Source: Candidatus Devosia symbiotica
Lineage (GTDB): Bacteria > Pseudomonadota > Alphaproteobacteria > Rhizobiales > Devosiaceae
DNA: 54,245 nucleotides
NCBI GenBank assembly: GCA_025050575.1
Contig: JALBVE010000006.1
Location: 1 to 54,245, forward strand
Reading direction: 5' to 3'
Translations under genes and position numbers: made by a program
Shown here: positions 32,607 to 41,849 of the stretch, piece after piece
How positions within the stretch are numbered: the stretch's first letter is position 1
Layout of the letters: the number at the start of each line of letters is the position of its first letter
Notes under the pieces: model-generated
Seen by the model: only the letters and a program-made list of their open reading frames with translations
The model's database searches: none
What the model was told of the DNA's origin: nothing

Positions 32607-32645
32607 CACTAGACTTCTTTTTAAGAAGTGAGTGTTTTGTTTTTG
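32607..32645 (+). terminator. rho-independent terminator after the DUF1127 gene
   Basis: CACT-AG-ACTTCTT-TTT-AAGAAGT-G-AGTG stem-loop followed by TTTTGTTTTTG. It is a textbook intrinsic terminator, 38 bases beyond the DUF1127 stop. Confidence 0.8.
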
Positions 32646-32649
32646 CCTA

Positions 32650-33190
32650 GCGATTGATCGCGATGCTAATCTGTTAATAAGTTCAGCATAACTAATCATA
32701 ATATTTGCCCGGAACGCAGACCGCTGCTGCAGCCGCGCATACCACGGCCTCAAGGCTGGGCATTGCCAGACGCACGATATCCATACCAAACTAGCGAAAC
32801 AGCGCCGCGCCGGCAACAATATCTGCATAACTCAACATATTGTCAATGACATAGTCCAGATCGGCTAGCTGCGCGTCAAGCAGCTTTAGTGCCGAAATCG
32901 ACGCGTTATAGGCCTTTGCGATGGCCGCTTAGGCCTGCTGGGTGGCAGGGGTGCGAACGAGCAGCCAGAACAGGCTGATCTAGGCAGATTGGAGCGTTTT
33001 TGCCGCCTAGTCAGTCCATTGATCAACCATGGTGCGCTGGCGCGGGTCGCTGCGCCAACGGCTGTGTTGGCTATAGGCGCCAGCCAGATAGCGCACAATG
33101 GTGTGGATCTCACAAACCATGCCGATGCCCCGCAAATGGGTAATGTTAGCATGGCGGCAGATCCGTCTTACAAGTCCCGATTGCACAGTT
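32650..33190 (-). pseudogene. glutathione S-transferase, decayed
   Basis: Read leftward: HTIVRYLAGAYSQHSRWRSDP, VDQWTD-stop-AAKTLQSA, SLFWLLVRTPATQQA, ISALKLLDAQLADLDYV, LSYADIVAGAALFR-stop-FGMDI and, after a shift, YARLQQRSAFR. This is the helical C-terminal domain of a GST plus the end of its thioredoxin-like domain. In-frame stops lie at 33007, 32980, 32929 and 32791; two stand where relatives have Trp (TGG to TAG). The N-terminal glutathione site is missing. Relatives detoxify electrophiles. Confidence 0.8.
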
Positions 33191-33215
33191 AGGCGGCGCT
33201 TGCTATCTGGCGCTC

Positions 33216-34601
33216 ATGTCCACATCAGAACCTATTCATATCATTGGCGGCGGCCTCGCTGGCTCGGAAGCTGCATGGCAGGCCGCGGAAGCAGACGTGC
33301 CGGTCATCCTGCATGAAATGCGCCCGGTTCAAAGCACAGACGCACACCAGACTGACAGTCTGGCCGAGCTAGTGTGCTCGAACAGTTTTCGTTCTGACGA
33401 TGCCGAGCAGAACGCTGTCGGGCTGCTGCACGAAGAGATGCGGCGCTGCAATTCCATTATCATGGCCTGCGCCGATAGTCATCAGATCCCGGCTGGGGGC
33501 GCTCTGGGCGTTGATCGACATGGTTTTTCCGCTGCAGTGACTCGGGCAATAGAGGGCCACCCCAATATCACCATGGCGCGCAAGGAAGTGTCGGGTATGC
33601 CGCCGGAAGAGTGGAGCAATGTGATCATTGCCACCGGCCCGCTCACCTCGCCGGCCATGGCAGAGGCCATTCTGGCAAAGACAGGCGAAGATTCGCTGGC
33701 GTTCTTCGATGCCATTGCCCCGATTGTGCATTTTGACAGCATCAATATGGACATTGTCTGGGCGCAGTCGCGCTATAACAAGGCTGGTCCGGGCGGCATA
33801 GGCGCCGACTATCTCAATTGCCCGATGAACAAGGACCAGTATCTGGCCTTTGTCGATGCGCTTAAGACGGCGCCGCTGCATGAATTTAAGGATTGGGAAA
33901 AGATCCCTTATTTCGACGGCTGCCTGCCTATCGAAGTGATGGCCGAACGCGGCGTCGAGACGCTGCGCCATGGGCCGATGAAACCCGTAGGCCTAACCAA
34001 TCCGCGCGATCCGCTGGTCAAGAGCTATGCCATTGTACAGCTGCGGCAGGACAATGCGCTGGGAACCCTGTGGAACATGGTCGGCTTTCAAACCAAGATG
34101 CGTTATAGCATCCAGACTAAGATCCTACGGATGATCCCGGGGCTAGAGAATGCTCAATTTGCTCGTCTGGGCGGGTTGCACCGCAATACGTTCCTCAACT
34201 CACCCAAGGTGTTGGGGCCAGATTTGAAACTGAAAGCGGATCCGCGGATCCGCTTTGCCGGTCAGGTGACGGGGGTCGAAGGTTATGTGGAAAGCGCCGC
34301 TGTCGGCCTGATCACCGGCCGTCTTGCCGCCGCCGAAGCGCGGGGACAGACCATGGCGACGCCGCCAAACACCACGGCGCTAGGCGCCCTGATCGCCCAT
34401 ATTACTGGCGGGCATATCGAATCCGATAGCTATAGCGGCGCGCGTAGCTTCCAGCCGATGAATGTCAATTTCGGTCTGTTCCCGCCCGTCACGGTGACCA
34501 AGCCCGAGGGGACAGGACGCTGGCGCAGTCCGGAAAAAACCCAGGCCAAGCGCAAGGCGATCACTACACGGGCGCTTGAGGACTTAAAAGTCTGGGCATG
34601 A
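33216..34601 (+). CDS. trmFO: methylenetetrahydrofolate--tRNA-(uracil-5-)-methyltransferase
   Basis: Makes 5-methyluridine at position 54 of the tRNA T-loop using methylene-THF and FAD. The 461 residues start with the FAD-binding motif [18 protein letters not shown], then [17 protein letters not shown] (conserved Cys), CPMNKDQY, and later [10 protein letters not shown]-like and [19 protein letters not shown] motifs typical of the Gid/TrmFO family. Start and length are standard. Its last bases overlap the next gene by four (ATGA), indicating coupled translation with the thioesterase. Confidence 0.96.
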   Translation: MSTSEPIHIIGGGLAGSEAAWQAAEADVPVILHEMRPVQSTDAHQTDSLAELVCSNSFRSDDAEQNAVGLLHEEMRRCNSIIMACADSHQIPAGGALGVDRHGFSAAVTRAIEGHPNITMARKEVSGMPPEEWSNVIIATGPLTSPAMAEAILAKTGEDSLAFFDAIAPIVHFDSINMDIVWAQSRYNKAGPGGIGADYLNCPMNKDQYLAFVDALKTAPLHEFKDWEKIPYFDGCLPIEVMAERGVETLRHGPMKPVGLTNPRDPLVKSYAIVQLRQDNALGTLWNMVGFQTKMRYSIQTKILRMIPGLENAQFARLGGLHRNTFLNSPKVLGPDLKLKADPRIRFAGQVTGVEGYVESAAVGLITGRLAAAEARGQTMATPPNTTALGALIAHITGGHIESDSYSGARSFQPMNVNFGLFPPVTVTKPEGTGRWRSPEKTQAKRKAITTRALEDLKVWA

Positions 34602-35050
34602 CCGAGTTGGAGCTCGAACACTATCTGCACAAACACATTCCCCTTTTGCGGGCAATAGGGATGTGGATAGTGTCGATTGACGGGAACACGGTTGTGCTCG
34701 GTGCCCCTTTGGCGCCCAATATTAATCATCGTGACACCGTATTTAGCGGCAAGGCATCGGTCGTTACTATTCTGTCGGCCTATTGTCTGCTGCATCTGCG
34801 GCTGACGGCTTTGGAGCAGTCCAGCTATGTGGTCATTCAACGCAACAGCATGGACTATCTGGCGCCGATCGTTGGCGATTTTACCGCGCGCTCGGCGCTA
34901 ACGCCTGGCCAGGATTGGGGCCAGTTTATGGCGATGCTGACCCGCAAGGGCGTGGCCCGTATCAGCGGAGATGCCATACTGGACTATGCAGGCGCCGATG
35001 CGGGTCGCTTAACTGGCGAATTTGTGGCGTTTGGCAAGAACCGTCTCTAG
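34598..35050 (+). CDS. YiiD C-terminal-type thioesterase-domain protein
   Basis: A 150-residue protein with the fold signature of the hot-dog thioesterase family seen at the C-terminus of Yii[13 protein letters not shown] (helix), [21 protein letters not shown] and [20 protein letters not shown], then [10 protein letters not shown]. The substrate is unknown; relatives are annotated only as putative thioesterases. It overlaps trmFO by four bases and ends converging with the next gene, overlapping its 3' end by four bases. No membrane span. Intact. Confidence 0.85.
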   Translation: MTELELEHYLHKHIPLLRAIGMWIVSIDGNTVVLGAPLAPNINHRDTVFSGKASVVTILSAYCLLHLRLTALEQSSYVVIQRNSMDYLAPIVGDFTARSALTPGQDWGQFMAMLTRKGVARISGDAILDYAGADAGRLTGEFVAFGKNRL

Positions 35051-35892
35051 CGGTTACGAAAGCTCCACCAAGCCAGGCGAGTGATCTTGAGCCAATCGGC
35101 ATCGTCGGGCGCCTCCATAAACAAGCCACGCGGGCGATATTTCAGACCGTTGAGCTGGCTCTTGAGCACGGCGATAGAGGCAAAGGCGAGCTTGAAATGC
35201 CCCGGAATCAGGGCAATTGCAGCCTCCGCCCTGGCCAGATGATCAGCAGCCAGTTCGCTGATCTGGCCCAGCGCCTCGAACAGACCTTCGCTTTGGGTGC
35301 CTGAAAAAATCTCATCTTCATGCACCCCATTGGCAACAAAAATCGTCCATGGCAGCATGATACGGCCCTGTGCGGCAAAATGACCGAAGGCGCGGAGGTG
35401 GCCAATCATGGCGTGGGCGACGCCAAGATGGCCAGCCGCGTCGCCGGTCTCGATGGCCTGACCATCATTGAGAATCATAGCCGCTAGCTGATAGAGGGTA
35501 GACACGGTTTCACCGGCATAACCCTCAAAGCTCTCCAGATCAGGCATAGGGTCATCATAAAGGTCGAAGCGCCTAGCGCCGATCAGACGCAGCAAGGTGC
35601 CAGTGGGGATGGTGTAGCGTTCGATAGTGTTGAGCAGCGCATCGGCAACAGGATTTTGTCGTACGGCGCCACACTCCCTGCCATCAAGTACATCACTCCA
35701 CCATTGCAGCCGCATTTCGCCTGGTGCCGGATCGGAGACGCGCTCACGAACCGAGGCGACGTCGGCGTTGAAGGCATAAAGCGCGATGACGGCGTCGCGA
35801 TGGGCGCCGGTCAGCACCAGCGTCGCCAGATAGCGATCACGGTCGCCGCTGCGGAGGGCCTCAGCGGCATGAACAAAGCTCTCAGTGCCCAT
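35047..35892 (-). CDS. squalene/phytoene synthase-family protein, NDUFAF6-like
   Basis: A 281-residue all-helical prenyl-synthase fold: ALYAFNADVASVRERVSDP, GEMRLQWWSDVLDG, FDLYDDPMPD, YAGETVSTLYQLAA, GHLGVAHAMIGHLRA and RIMLPW. The DxxxD metal sites of true synthases are only partly kept, as in the NDUFAF6 branch (human complex I assembly factor) and its bacterial relatives. I start at ATG 35892, one base after the stop of the upstream Mth938-type gene. That NDUFAF3-like neighbour suggests a respiratory-complex assembly role rather than carotenoid synthesis (inference). Intact. Confidence 0.85.
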   Translation of the reverse strand: MGTESFVHAAEALRSGDRDRYLATLVLTGAHRDAVIALYAFNADVASVRERVSDPAPGEMRLQWWSDVLDGRECGAVRQNPVADALLNTIERYTIPTGTLLRLIGARRFDLYDDPMPDLESFEGYAGETVSTLYQLAAMILNDGQAIETGDAAGHLGVAHAMIGHLRAFGHFAAQGRIMLPWTIFVANGVHEDEIFSGTQSEGLFEALGQISELAADHLARAEAAIALIPGHFKLAFASIAVLKSQLNGLKYRPRGLFMEAPDDADWLKITRLAWWSFRNR

Positions 35893-35893
35893 C

Positions 35894-36290
35894 TCAGCGG
35901 ACCCTGTCGACCGCAATCAGGGCCGCAGCGACTGTCTGCTGTTCGGAAAGCAGGACATTATAGGTGCGTATGGCGCTACCCGTCATGATGGTGATGGCTT
36001 CAACAATGATGCCATGCTCGCGCAGTGCCGCCCTTATGTCGCGCGACAGACTGGTTATGTCGTGGCTCAGCCCAACCATCAGCACATCGATGTCGCCAGC
36101 AAGCGCCAACACGGGTGCCAGGCCCTCCAGCGTGATTTCGTCCGGCGTCGTCACACTTCAGCCGTGCATGCTGGCGAGCAGGCAGAGCAAAGAGCCGCGA
36201 TGCGACATTTCAGCAAAGCGAAAGCCGCTATTACCATGGGCATCGATACCCCCTCTGCTGCGGAAAAGGGCCCGGCGCGCTTTCTGTCAT
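35894..36290 (-). pseudogene. Mth938/DUF498 protein, NDUFAF3-like, broken
   Basis: From the ATG at 36290 (MTESAPGPFPQQRG) one extra base near 36240 shifts into GNSGFRFAEMSHRGSLLCL, then TGA at 36158 replaces the conserved Trp of the HGW motif, after which the frame runs cleanly through TTPDEITLEGLAPVLA and LMVGLSHDI to LIAVDRVR. Relatives are about 125 residues and match from end to end, so two lesions inactivate it. An internal GTG at 36154 could give an 86-residue C-terminal piece. It lies between secDF and the NDUFAF6-like gene. Confidence 0.75.
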
Positions 36291-36297
36291 GTTATTC

Positions 36298-38859
36298 TCA
36301 GACTGACACGCCGTCCGCCGATTTGGATAATTTGTCGCAATTTTCCTCGCCGGCCCGATCTAGACGGGTTGTCAGGCCAAAATAGATAAGAATGGGCGAA
36401 GCGATGAAGATCGAGGAATAGGTACCCACAAAGACGCCCCAAGCCATCGAAATGGTAAAACTGCGGATAACGTCGCCGCCAAACACCACCAGAGCCATCA
36501 GCGCTAGGAAGGTCGTGGACGCCGTCAGAATGGTGCGCGGGAGAGTCGAGTTGATCGAGATGTCGATAATCTCGGGCAGTCCGATCTTTTTGTATTTCAA
36601 GCGATATTCTCGAATGCGATCATAGATGACCACCGTATCGGTGAGCGAATAGCCGACAATAGTCAGAATGGCTGCGATACTGGAAGCATTGAACTCCAGC
36701 CCAGCAAAGGCGAACAGCCAGATGGTCAGAACCACGTCATGGCCGGTCGAGACGATGGCGCCAACGGCAAACTGCCATTCGAAGCGGAACCACAGATAGA
36801 CCAGGATACCAAGCAGGGCGATGCCCAGGGCGATGACCCCGGTGATTGCCAGTTCGCTAGACACGGTGGGGCCTACGGTTTCAGTGCCACGGGTCTGGTA
36901 ACCAACCGCTTCAACAGTCTGCTGGACCTTACTGACGGCCTCCTGCTGTGCGACCGCATCACCATCCTGGGTTTGAACGCGGACCAACAGACGATCGGCT
37001 TCACCAAAACCCTGAACCTGGATTTCGCCCAGATCAAGCGCCGATAGCGCTTCGCGGATTACCCCTGGATCGGCGATACCGGAGGTAGCCTGGATTTCCA
37101 TGGCTGAACCGCCACGGAAGTCGATGCCCAGGTTGAGGCCGTGATAGCCGAACCAACCCAGCGACAACAGCGAGGTGATGACCGAGAAGGCAAGCGCGTA
37201 TTTGTGGATCGCCATGAACGAGAACTTGGTGCCATCCGGAATTAGACGAACGAACTGGATCTTTAGCGTCTTGGGGCGAATCCAATTATACCAGCGGCCA
37301 ACAATGAACAGGGTTACCATATAGGCGGTGAACAGCGTCGTCAGAATTCCCAAAGCCAGTGTTACTGCAAAGCCCTGGACCGGTCCAGACCCGAGATAGA
37401 ACAGCACGACTGCGGCAATCAGCGTGGTGATATTGGCATCTAGAATGGTGCTCATGGCGCGCTGGAAGCCGGCCTCGATAGCCGATATCTTGCTGCGTCC
37501 CGCAGCCAGTTCCTCTCGGATACGCTCATAGATCAGCACATTAGCATCCACAGCCATGCCGATGGTGAGCACAATACCGGCGATACCAGGCAAGGTTAGC
37601 GTAGCGCCGAGCATCGAGAGCGCAGCCAGGATCAGGACGACATTGAGCAGCACGGCAATATTGGCGAAGACGCCGAACAGCCCATAGGCGATCACCATGA
37701 AAACAACCACAGCAATGGCGCCGATGATGCCAGCGGTGACACCTGAACGGATCGAATCGGCACCTAGGCTAGCGCTGACCGAACGCTCCTCAACGATATC
37801 GAGGCTGGCAGGCAAAGCACCGACGCGCAGCAAGACGGCAAGATCATTGGCCGTCGCAGTGGTGAAGCTGCCACTGATTTGCCCAGAGCCGCCCGTAATG
37901 GCCGATTGGATGATGGGCGCAGTGATGACCTGATTGTCGAGGACGATGGCGAAACGTTTACCCACATTGGCCGAGGTGATCTGGCCAAACGTGATGGCGC
38001 CGCGGGTATCGAAACGGAAGCTCACCACAGGCATTGAACGCTGCTGGTCATAGCTAGGCTGCGCATCAACTAACGACTCGCCGCCCAGCGCGATATCTTC
38101 ATAGAGCAATTCATTGCCACCATCCTGGCTAGGCAGGATCATTGTGCCGGCGGGCAGGCCCTGAGCCTCGGCCTGTGCGGCGGTCATGTCTGGGTATACC
38201 ATATGGAAGGTCAGGCGCGCGGTGCGCGAAATTATGTCCTTAAGTCGCGTGGAATCACCAAAGCCAGGCACCTGGACCAGGACACGGTTGTTGCCCTGAC
38301 GCTGAATGGTCGGCTCGGTGGTGCCAAGTTCGTCAATACGATTGCGGATGACTTCGATCGACTGCGCCATCAGAGCGGACGTGCGGTCGTCGATGCCTTC
38401 CTGAGTGAGTGCAACAGAAATCTTGCCATCCGCAGCAGGCTCAATCATCAATTCCTGAACGCTCGAGCTCGAAAACAGGGAGCTGCCAATGTTGCTCTGC
38501 AGGCTTTGCAGCGCCGTTAGCGCGGCCTCGGACTGGGTCGGATCGGTCAGTTCGATCACAATTGTACGGGTTGCCAGATCCGTCATGATTAGGTTGCCGA
38601 TGCCATTATCATTGGCCAGGATGCTGCGGGCGTCGCGGCGGAGATTGGCCAGTCGCTCAGTAACAATACCGTCCTGATTGACCTCAAGCAGCAGATGCGA
38701 ACCACCTTGCAGATCAAGGCCAAGCACGATGGTTTGCGATGGCAGCCAACTCGGCCAGGCGTCGCGCACCGTTTGCGGCAAAAAGCTCGGCAGGGCGAAC
38801 AGAAAGCCCAACAGCGTGACAGCAATGATGATGACGGTACGGACCGGCGAGAACTGCAT
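36298..38859 (-). CDS. secDF: fused protein-export subunits SecD-SecF
   Basis: Uses the proton gradient to pull secreted proteins through SecYEG. The 853 residues join SecD (1 to about 530: first span, VLGLDLQGGSHLLLEV, periplasmic domain, then a five-span bundle with GMAVDANVLIYERIREE) and SecF (from about 545: LNLGIDFRGGSAMEIQ, later GYSLTDTVVIYDRIREY). Twelve membrane spans are expected. SecD and SecF are separate in many bacteria; fusion is usual in this order. It follows yajC by 65 bases on the same strand. Intact. Confidence 0.96.
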   Translation of the reverse strand: MQFSPVRTVIIIAVTLLGFLFALPSFLPQTVRDAWPSWLPSQTIVLGLDLQGGSHLLLEVNQDGIVTERLANLRRDARSILANDNGIGNLIMTDLATRTIVIELTDPTQSEAALTALQSLQSNIGSSLFSSSSVQELMIEPAADGKISVALTQEGIDDRTSALMAQSIEVIRNRIDELGTTEPTIQRQGNNRVLVQVPGFGDSTRLKDIISRTARLTFHMVYPDMTAAQAEAQGLPAGTMILPSQDGGNELLYEDIALGGESLVDAQPSYDQQRSMPVVSFRFDTRGAITFGQITSANVGKRFAIVLDNQVITAPIIQSAITGGSGQISGSFTTATANDLAVLLRVGALPASLDIVEERSVSASLGADSIRSGVTAGIIGAIAVVVFMVIAYGLFGVFANIAVLLNVVLILAALSMLGATLTLPGIAGIVLTIGMAVDANVLIYERIREELAAGRSKISAIEAGFQRAMSTILDANITTLIAAVVLFYLGSGPVQGFAVTLALGILTTLFTAYMVTLFIVGRWYNWIRPKTLKIQFVRLIPDGTKFSFMAIHKYALAFSVITSLLSLGWFGYHGLNLGIDFRGGSAMEIQATSGIADPGVIREALSALDLGEIQVQGFGEADRLLVRVQTQDGDAVAQQEAVSKVQQTVEAVGYQTRGTETVGPTVSSELAITGVIALGIALLGILVYLWFRFEWQFAVGAIVSTGHDVVLTIWLFAFAGLEFNASSIAAILTIVGYSLTDTVVIYDRIREYRLKYKKIGLPEIIDISINSTLPRTILTASTTFLALMALVVFGGDVIRSFTISMAWGVFVGTYSSIFIASPILIYFGLTTRLDRAGEENCDKLSKSADGVSV

Positions 38860-38924
38860 TTATGTTGTCCTGGAAGGAAAAATGCCGGAGCCTAAAGGTT
38901 CCGGCGAAATTTTTGAGGCTGCGA

Positions 38925-39278
38925 TCAAGCCGGCTTGTTGTCGTTGACCGGCTCAGCCTTGGAACGCACGTCTGAAATCATGCCGCGCACCACCTTGACC
39001 TTGACACCAGAAGCGATTTCCACTTCGAGATCTTCGCCATCAACAGCCTTGGTGACCTTGCCGACAATGCCACCGGTAGTCACGACGGTGTCGCCGCGAC
39101 GAATGGCTGCCAGCATGACCTGCTGGGCTTTCAGCCGTTTCTGCTGCGGGCGGAAGATCAGGAACCAGAAGATAACGACTAGCAGCAGAATGGGCATCAA
39201 TTGGACGAAAATATCACTGATGCCGCCTGCGGGGGGGGCGGCGCTGGCTGCCTGAGCAAAAGCTAGCGTTACAAACAT
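38925..39278 (-). CDS. yajC: preprotein translocase accessory subunit YajC
   Basis: A small single-span protein that joins the SecDF complex. The 117 residues have an Ala-rich start, one membrane span (LMPILLLVVIFWFLIFRP) and the family block FRPQQKRLKAQQVMLAAIRRGDTVVTTGGIVGKV, ending with a lysine-rich tail. It comes just before secDF, the standard order. The start at 39278 has GAGCTCC eight bases upstream on its strand. Confidence 0.95.
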   Translation of the reverse strand: MFVTLAFAQAASAAPPAGGISDIFVQLMPILLLVVIFWFLIFRPQQKRLKAQQVMLAAIRRGDTVVTTGGIVGKVTKAVDGEDLEVEIASGVKVKVVRGMISDVRSKAEPVNDNKPA

Positions 39279-39478
39279 GGCGAGCTCCTTGATTTCTTCG
39301 TTGTTTTGGAAAGGACAGCGCCAGTTGATCTAAATCGCGGCTTAACGCCACTGGACGCATATGGGGCCTGTTGCACTTGCGCCCCGGTCAAAATCGGCCG
39401 GATTATACATTTGCGTCCCAGCGATTGCAAAGGCATTCTCGACGCCGCAAATTGCCACGCTGAGTTTAAGAATAGACT

Positions 39479-40380
39479 GTGTTAAAGGGCAAAGACCATC
39501 TGGCCGAAATCACTGCCAAACTCGCGATAATTACTAATGCACTGAAGGCTTTGGCGCCTCCTCCAGACCGATGCGCTCGGACTGGGCGCGGCCGATGCCT
39601 ATCACTGGGATGGCGATTCGGCGCAACTGGTTGCCGTACCGCAGATCAGTCGGGTGCCTCTGGTCATGCTCAAGGGTATCGACACAGCGCAAGACATCCT
39701 GCTGCGTAACACTGAACAATTTTCCCGAGGGCATGGCGCCAACAATGCCCTGCTGTGGGATGCGCGTGGCATGATCGTGGGCATGGGCAAAAACTCTCTG
39801 GTCAAGGCAATTCACGGCGACATCATCGCGCGGAAGGCTGGGGCGTTTGAACGGCTAGTGCTGATCGAGATCGCCTAAGAAGATCTCGAGACCCCCCCGC
39901 CCTGATGCGCCGCATCGGGCATGAGCCCGTCCGGTTCATCGTGTTCTGCGACGATCTGAGTTTTGACAGCGGCGAGACCAACTACAAATCGCTCAAGTTT
40001 ATTCTGAACGGCGACTTGGAGGGGCGTCCGGACAATGTATTGTTCTATGCCACGTCGAACCGCCGCCATCTGATGCCGCGTGAGATGATCGGGATTAAGC
40101 GCCCAACAGCGATCAATCCCGGCGAGATGGTGGAAGAGAAGGTCTTCCTATCCGATCGGTTCGGCCTGTGGCTGGGCTTCCACAATTGTGATCAGCCGAC
40201 GTATTTGACCATGGGTGCGTAGCTATGCTGGCTACTACGGCATCGATATCGACGAAGCCGTTCTGGAGGCACGAGCGATGGAATGGGCGGCCACGCGTAG
40301 CCGCCCGGTCAGGGCGCGTTGCCATCCAGTTAGTGTGCACGCTGGCCGGCGAAATGGGCAAGTCAGCGCCCTCAAGCAAA
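39479..40380 (+). pseudogene. DUF815 AAA+-type ATPase, decayed
   Basis: Frames in sequence give DHLAEITAKLAIITNAL, then WDGDSAQLVAVPQI, RVPLVMLKGIDTAQDILL, NNALLWDARG-MIV-GMGKNSLVKAI (the P-loop, relatives GARGMGKSSLVKA), VRFIVFCDDLSFD (Walker B), PDNVLFYATSNRRHLMPREM, INPGEMVEEKVFLSDRFGLWLGF and GYYGIDIDEAVLEARAMEWA. There is a TAA at 39876, shifts near 39560, 39895 and 40215, and three extra codons in the P-loop. In relatives this ATPase stands beside yajC and the LytM gene as here. Its function is unknown. Confidence 0.85.
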
Positions 40381-40381
40381 A

Positions 40382-40406
40382 CGCCCGCTACTGGCGGGGC
40401 TTTTTT
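40382..40406 (+). terminator. terminator after the DUF815 remnant
   Basis: GCCCGC-TACT-GGCGGGGC stem with one bulged base, followed by six T. It lies between the convergent DUF815 remnant and the LysM/LytM gene and may serve both. Confidence 0.75.
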
Positions 40407-40431
40407 GGTCTGCAGTGTGGCCATCGTCCGC

Positions 40432-41685
40432 TTAACTAACGAGTAGTGGGACGGGATCGACCGGGGTGGCTCCCTTGCGCAGCTCGAAATGCAGTTGTGG
40501 CTTGGTCACCGAACCTGTCTTGCCGGCAGCGCCGATGGTGTCGCCGCGGCCGACATTGGTCCCCTTGGCGACATTTATTATCCCTAGATGAGCGTAGGCC
40601 GATACATAGCCATTGGGATGGCGGATCAGGATGAGATTGCCATAGCCCTCAACGCCTGAGCCAACATAAATTACAGTGCCATTCTCGGCGGCTTTGATGG
40701 GCGCGCCTTCGGCGGCTTCAATATTGATGCCGGCGCCCTTGGAACCGGCGAAATCAACCAGCACGCGGCCGCTGACGGGCCAGCGGAACTTGTCGTTACC
40801 CGATATGACGGGCTCGGCGGCTGGCGCGGCGGCAACTGTGACAGGAGCAGGTGCCAACGCGGGAGCTGGGGCAACAACGGTTGTCTTGCTGGTCTGCAAT
40901 GCGTTAGGCGCTGCCTGCGACAAGGTCTGCTTGGCTGGGACCGGGGCGACGTTGCTGTCGGCAGATGCAGTCTTGGTGACGGGCGCTTTGGTAGCGATCA
41001 GATCGGATCGGCCCGGGATAATGACTTTCTGGCCTACGACGATCTTGTCGGGCGAAGCCAGATTATTGGCTTGCACCAGCGACTGGGTCGTCACTTCATA
41101 AAGGCGGGCGATGGTGTAGAGCGACTCGCCGCTGGCGATAGTATGAGTAAAAGTATTATCAGAAGCCGGCGCCGCCGGGGTGACTGCTGCCAGGGTCGGC
41201 ATCGAACTATTGATTGGTATTCTACTTAAAGCAGCGGGTGAGGGCATGATCGCTGAGGCGGCGGAGGACTGTGCTTGCATGGCTGGAATGGATCCCTGGG
41301 ACGAGTTACTCAAAACTGGTAGATTTTGCGACTGAACGCTCGCTACCGTGCCGCCTGTCAAAGGCGCGATCGGTTGGCCAAAAGCGGATTGTGTCGACTG
41401 ACCCCAAAGCGGCTGGATGGCCTGGACCACCCCTGCGCCGCCACCGACATTGGCCGGCGGGACAAATTGGGCTTCAGCAACCATGACCTGCGGCGCACCA
41501 AGACTGGCGGGCATAGGCTGGTTGAAGGATTGTGGCGCGGCCTGCGGCAGCGAGCCGGTCGCGGTAGGGTCACTAAAGGCGCGACTACTAAAACCGGAAC
41601 ACCCGGACAGGGCAACGGCAGCAGTCAGAAGGCCAGCCATCGCAACGGCACTCTTAGGTGCCCAGCGGGATACGCGGATACTCAT
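40432..41685 (-). CDS. LysM and degenerate LytM (M23) lipoprotein, NlpD-like
   Basis: A 417-residue exported lipoprotein: signal peptide with lipobox LSGC (residues about 25-28), a long Pro/Ala/Gln-rich linker, one LysM peptidoglycan-binding domain (HTIASGESLYTIARLY, then IVVGQKVIIPG, about 195-245), and a C-terminal LytM domain (about 315-417; GAGINIEAAEGAPIKAA, NLILIRHPNGYVSAYAHL, PQLHFELRKGATPVDP). The first zinc-binding His and Asp of active M23 enzymes are replaced (GINI), so it should activate a wall amidase as NlpD/EnvC do rather than cut. I start at ATG 41685; the longer frame lacks a signal peptide. It lies downstream of surE. Confidence 0.85.
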   Translation of the reverse strand: MSIRVSRWAPKSAVAMAGLLTAAVALSGCSGFSSRAFSDPTATGSLPQAAPQSFNQPMPASLGAPQVMVAEAQFVPPANVGGGAGVVQAIQPLWGQSTQSAFGQPIAPLTGGTVASVQSQNLPVLSNSSQGSIPAMQAQSSAASAIMPSPAALSRIPINSSMPTLAAVTPAAPASDNTFTHTIASGESLYTIARLYEVTTQSLVQANNLASPDKIVVGQKVIIPGRSDLIATKAPVTKTASADSNVAPVPAKQTLSQAAPNALQTSKTTVVAPAPALAPAPVTVAAAPAAEPVISGNDKFRWPVSGRVLVDFAGSKGAGINIEAAEGAPIKAAENGTVIYVGSGVEGYGNLILIRHPNGYVSAYAHLGIINVAKGTNVGRGDTIGAAGKTGSVTKPQLHFELRKGATPVDPVPLLVS

Positions 41686-41849
41686 CAGCTTACTCGTACG
41701 CAGGTACTCAACACGAATTTGAGACTGGGCTAGTAAGGTAAAGACGAGTTTAAAGCCGATGCGATTTGAGCAAAATCGCCCGCACGCGATTCCGGATTGA
41801 GTAAGGTTGAAGAGCAACGCCGCCGCAAATTGGGGCCGCGGCGGTGGCG
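41686..41849. other. short gap between surE and the LysM/LytM gene
   Basis: In many Hyphomicrobiales and in E. coli a protein-isoaspartate methyltransferase gene (pcm) stands between surE and the LytM gene. Only 164 bases remain here, and no pcm remnant is recognisable. Confidence 0.4.

Noticed and set aside
35894-36154. An 86-codon intact gene starting at GTG 36154
   Set aside because: The sequence upstream of the GTG continues to match the Mth938 family, so this is the tail of a broken gene rather than a short natural one, though residual translation is possible.
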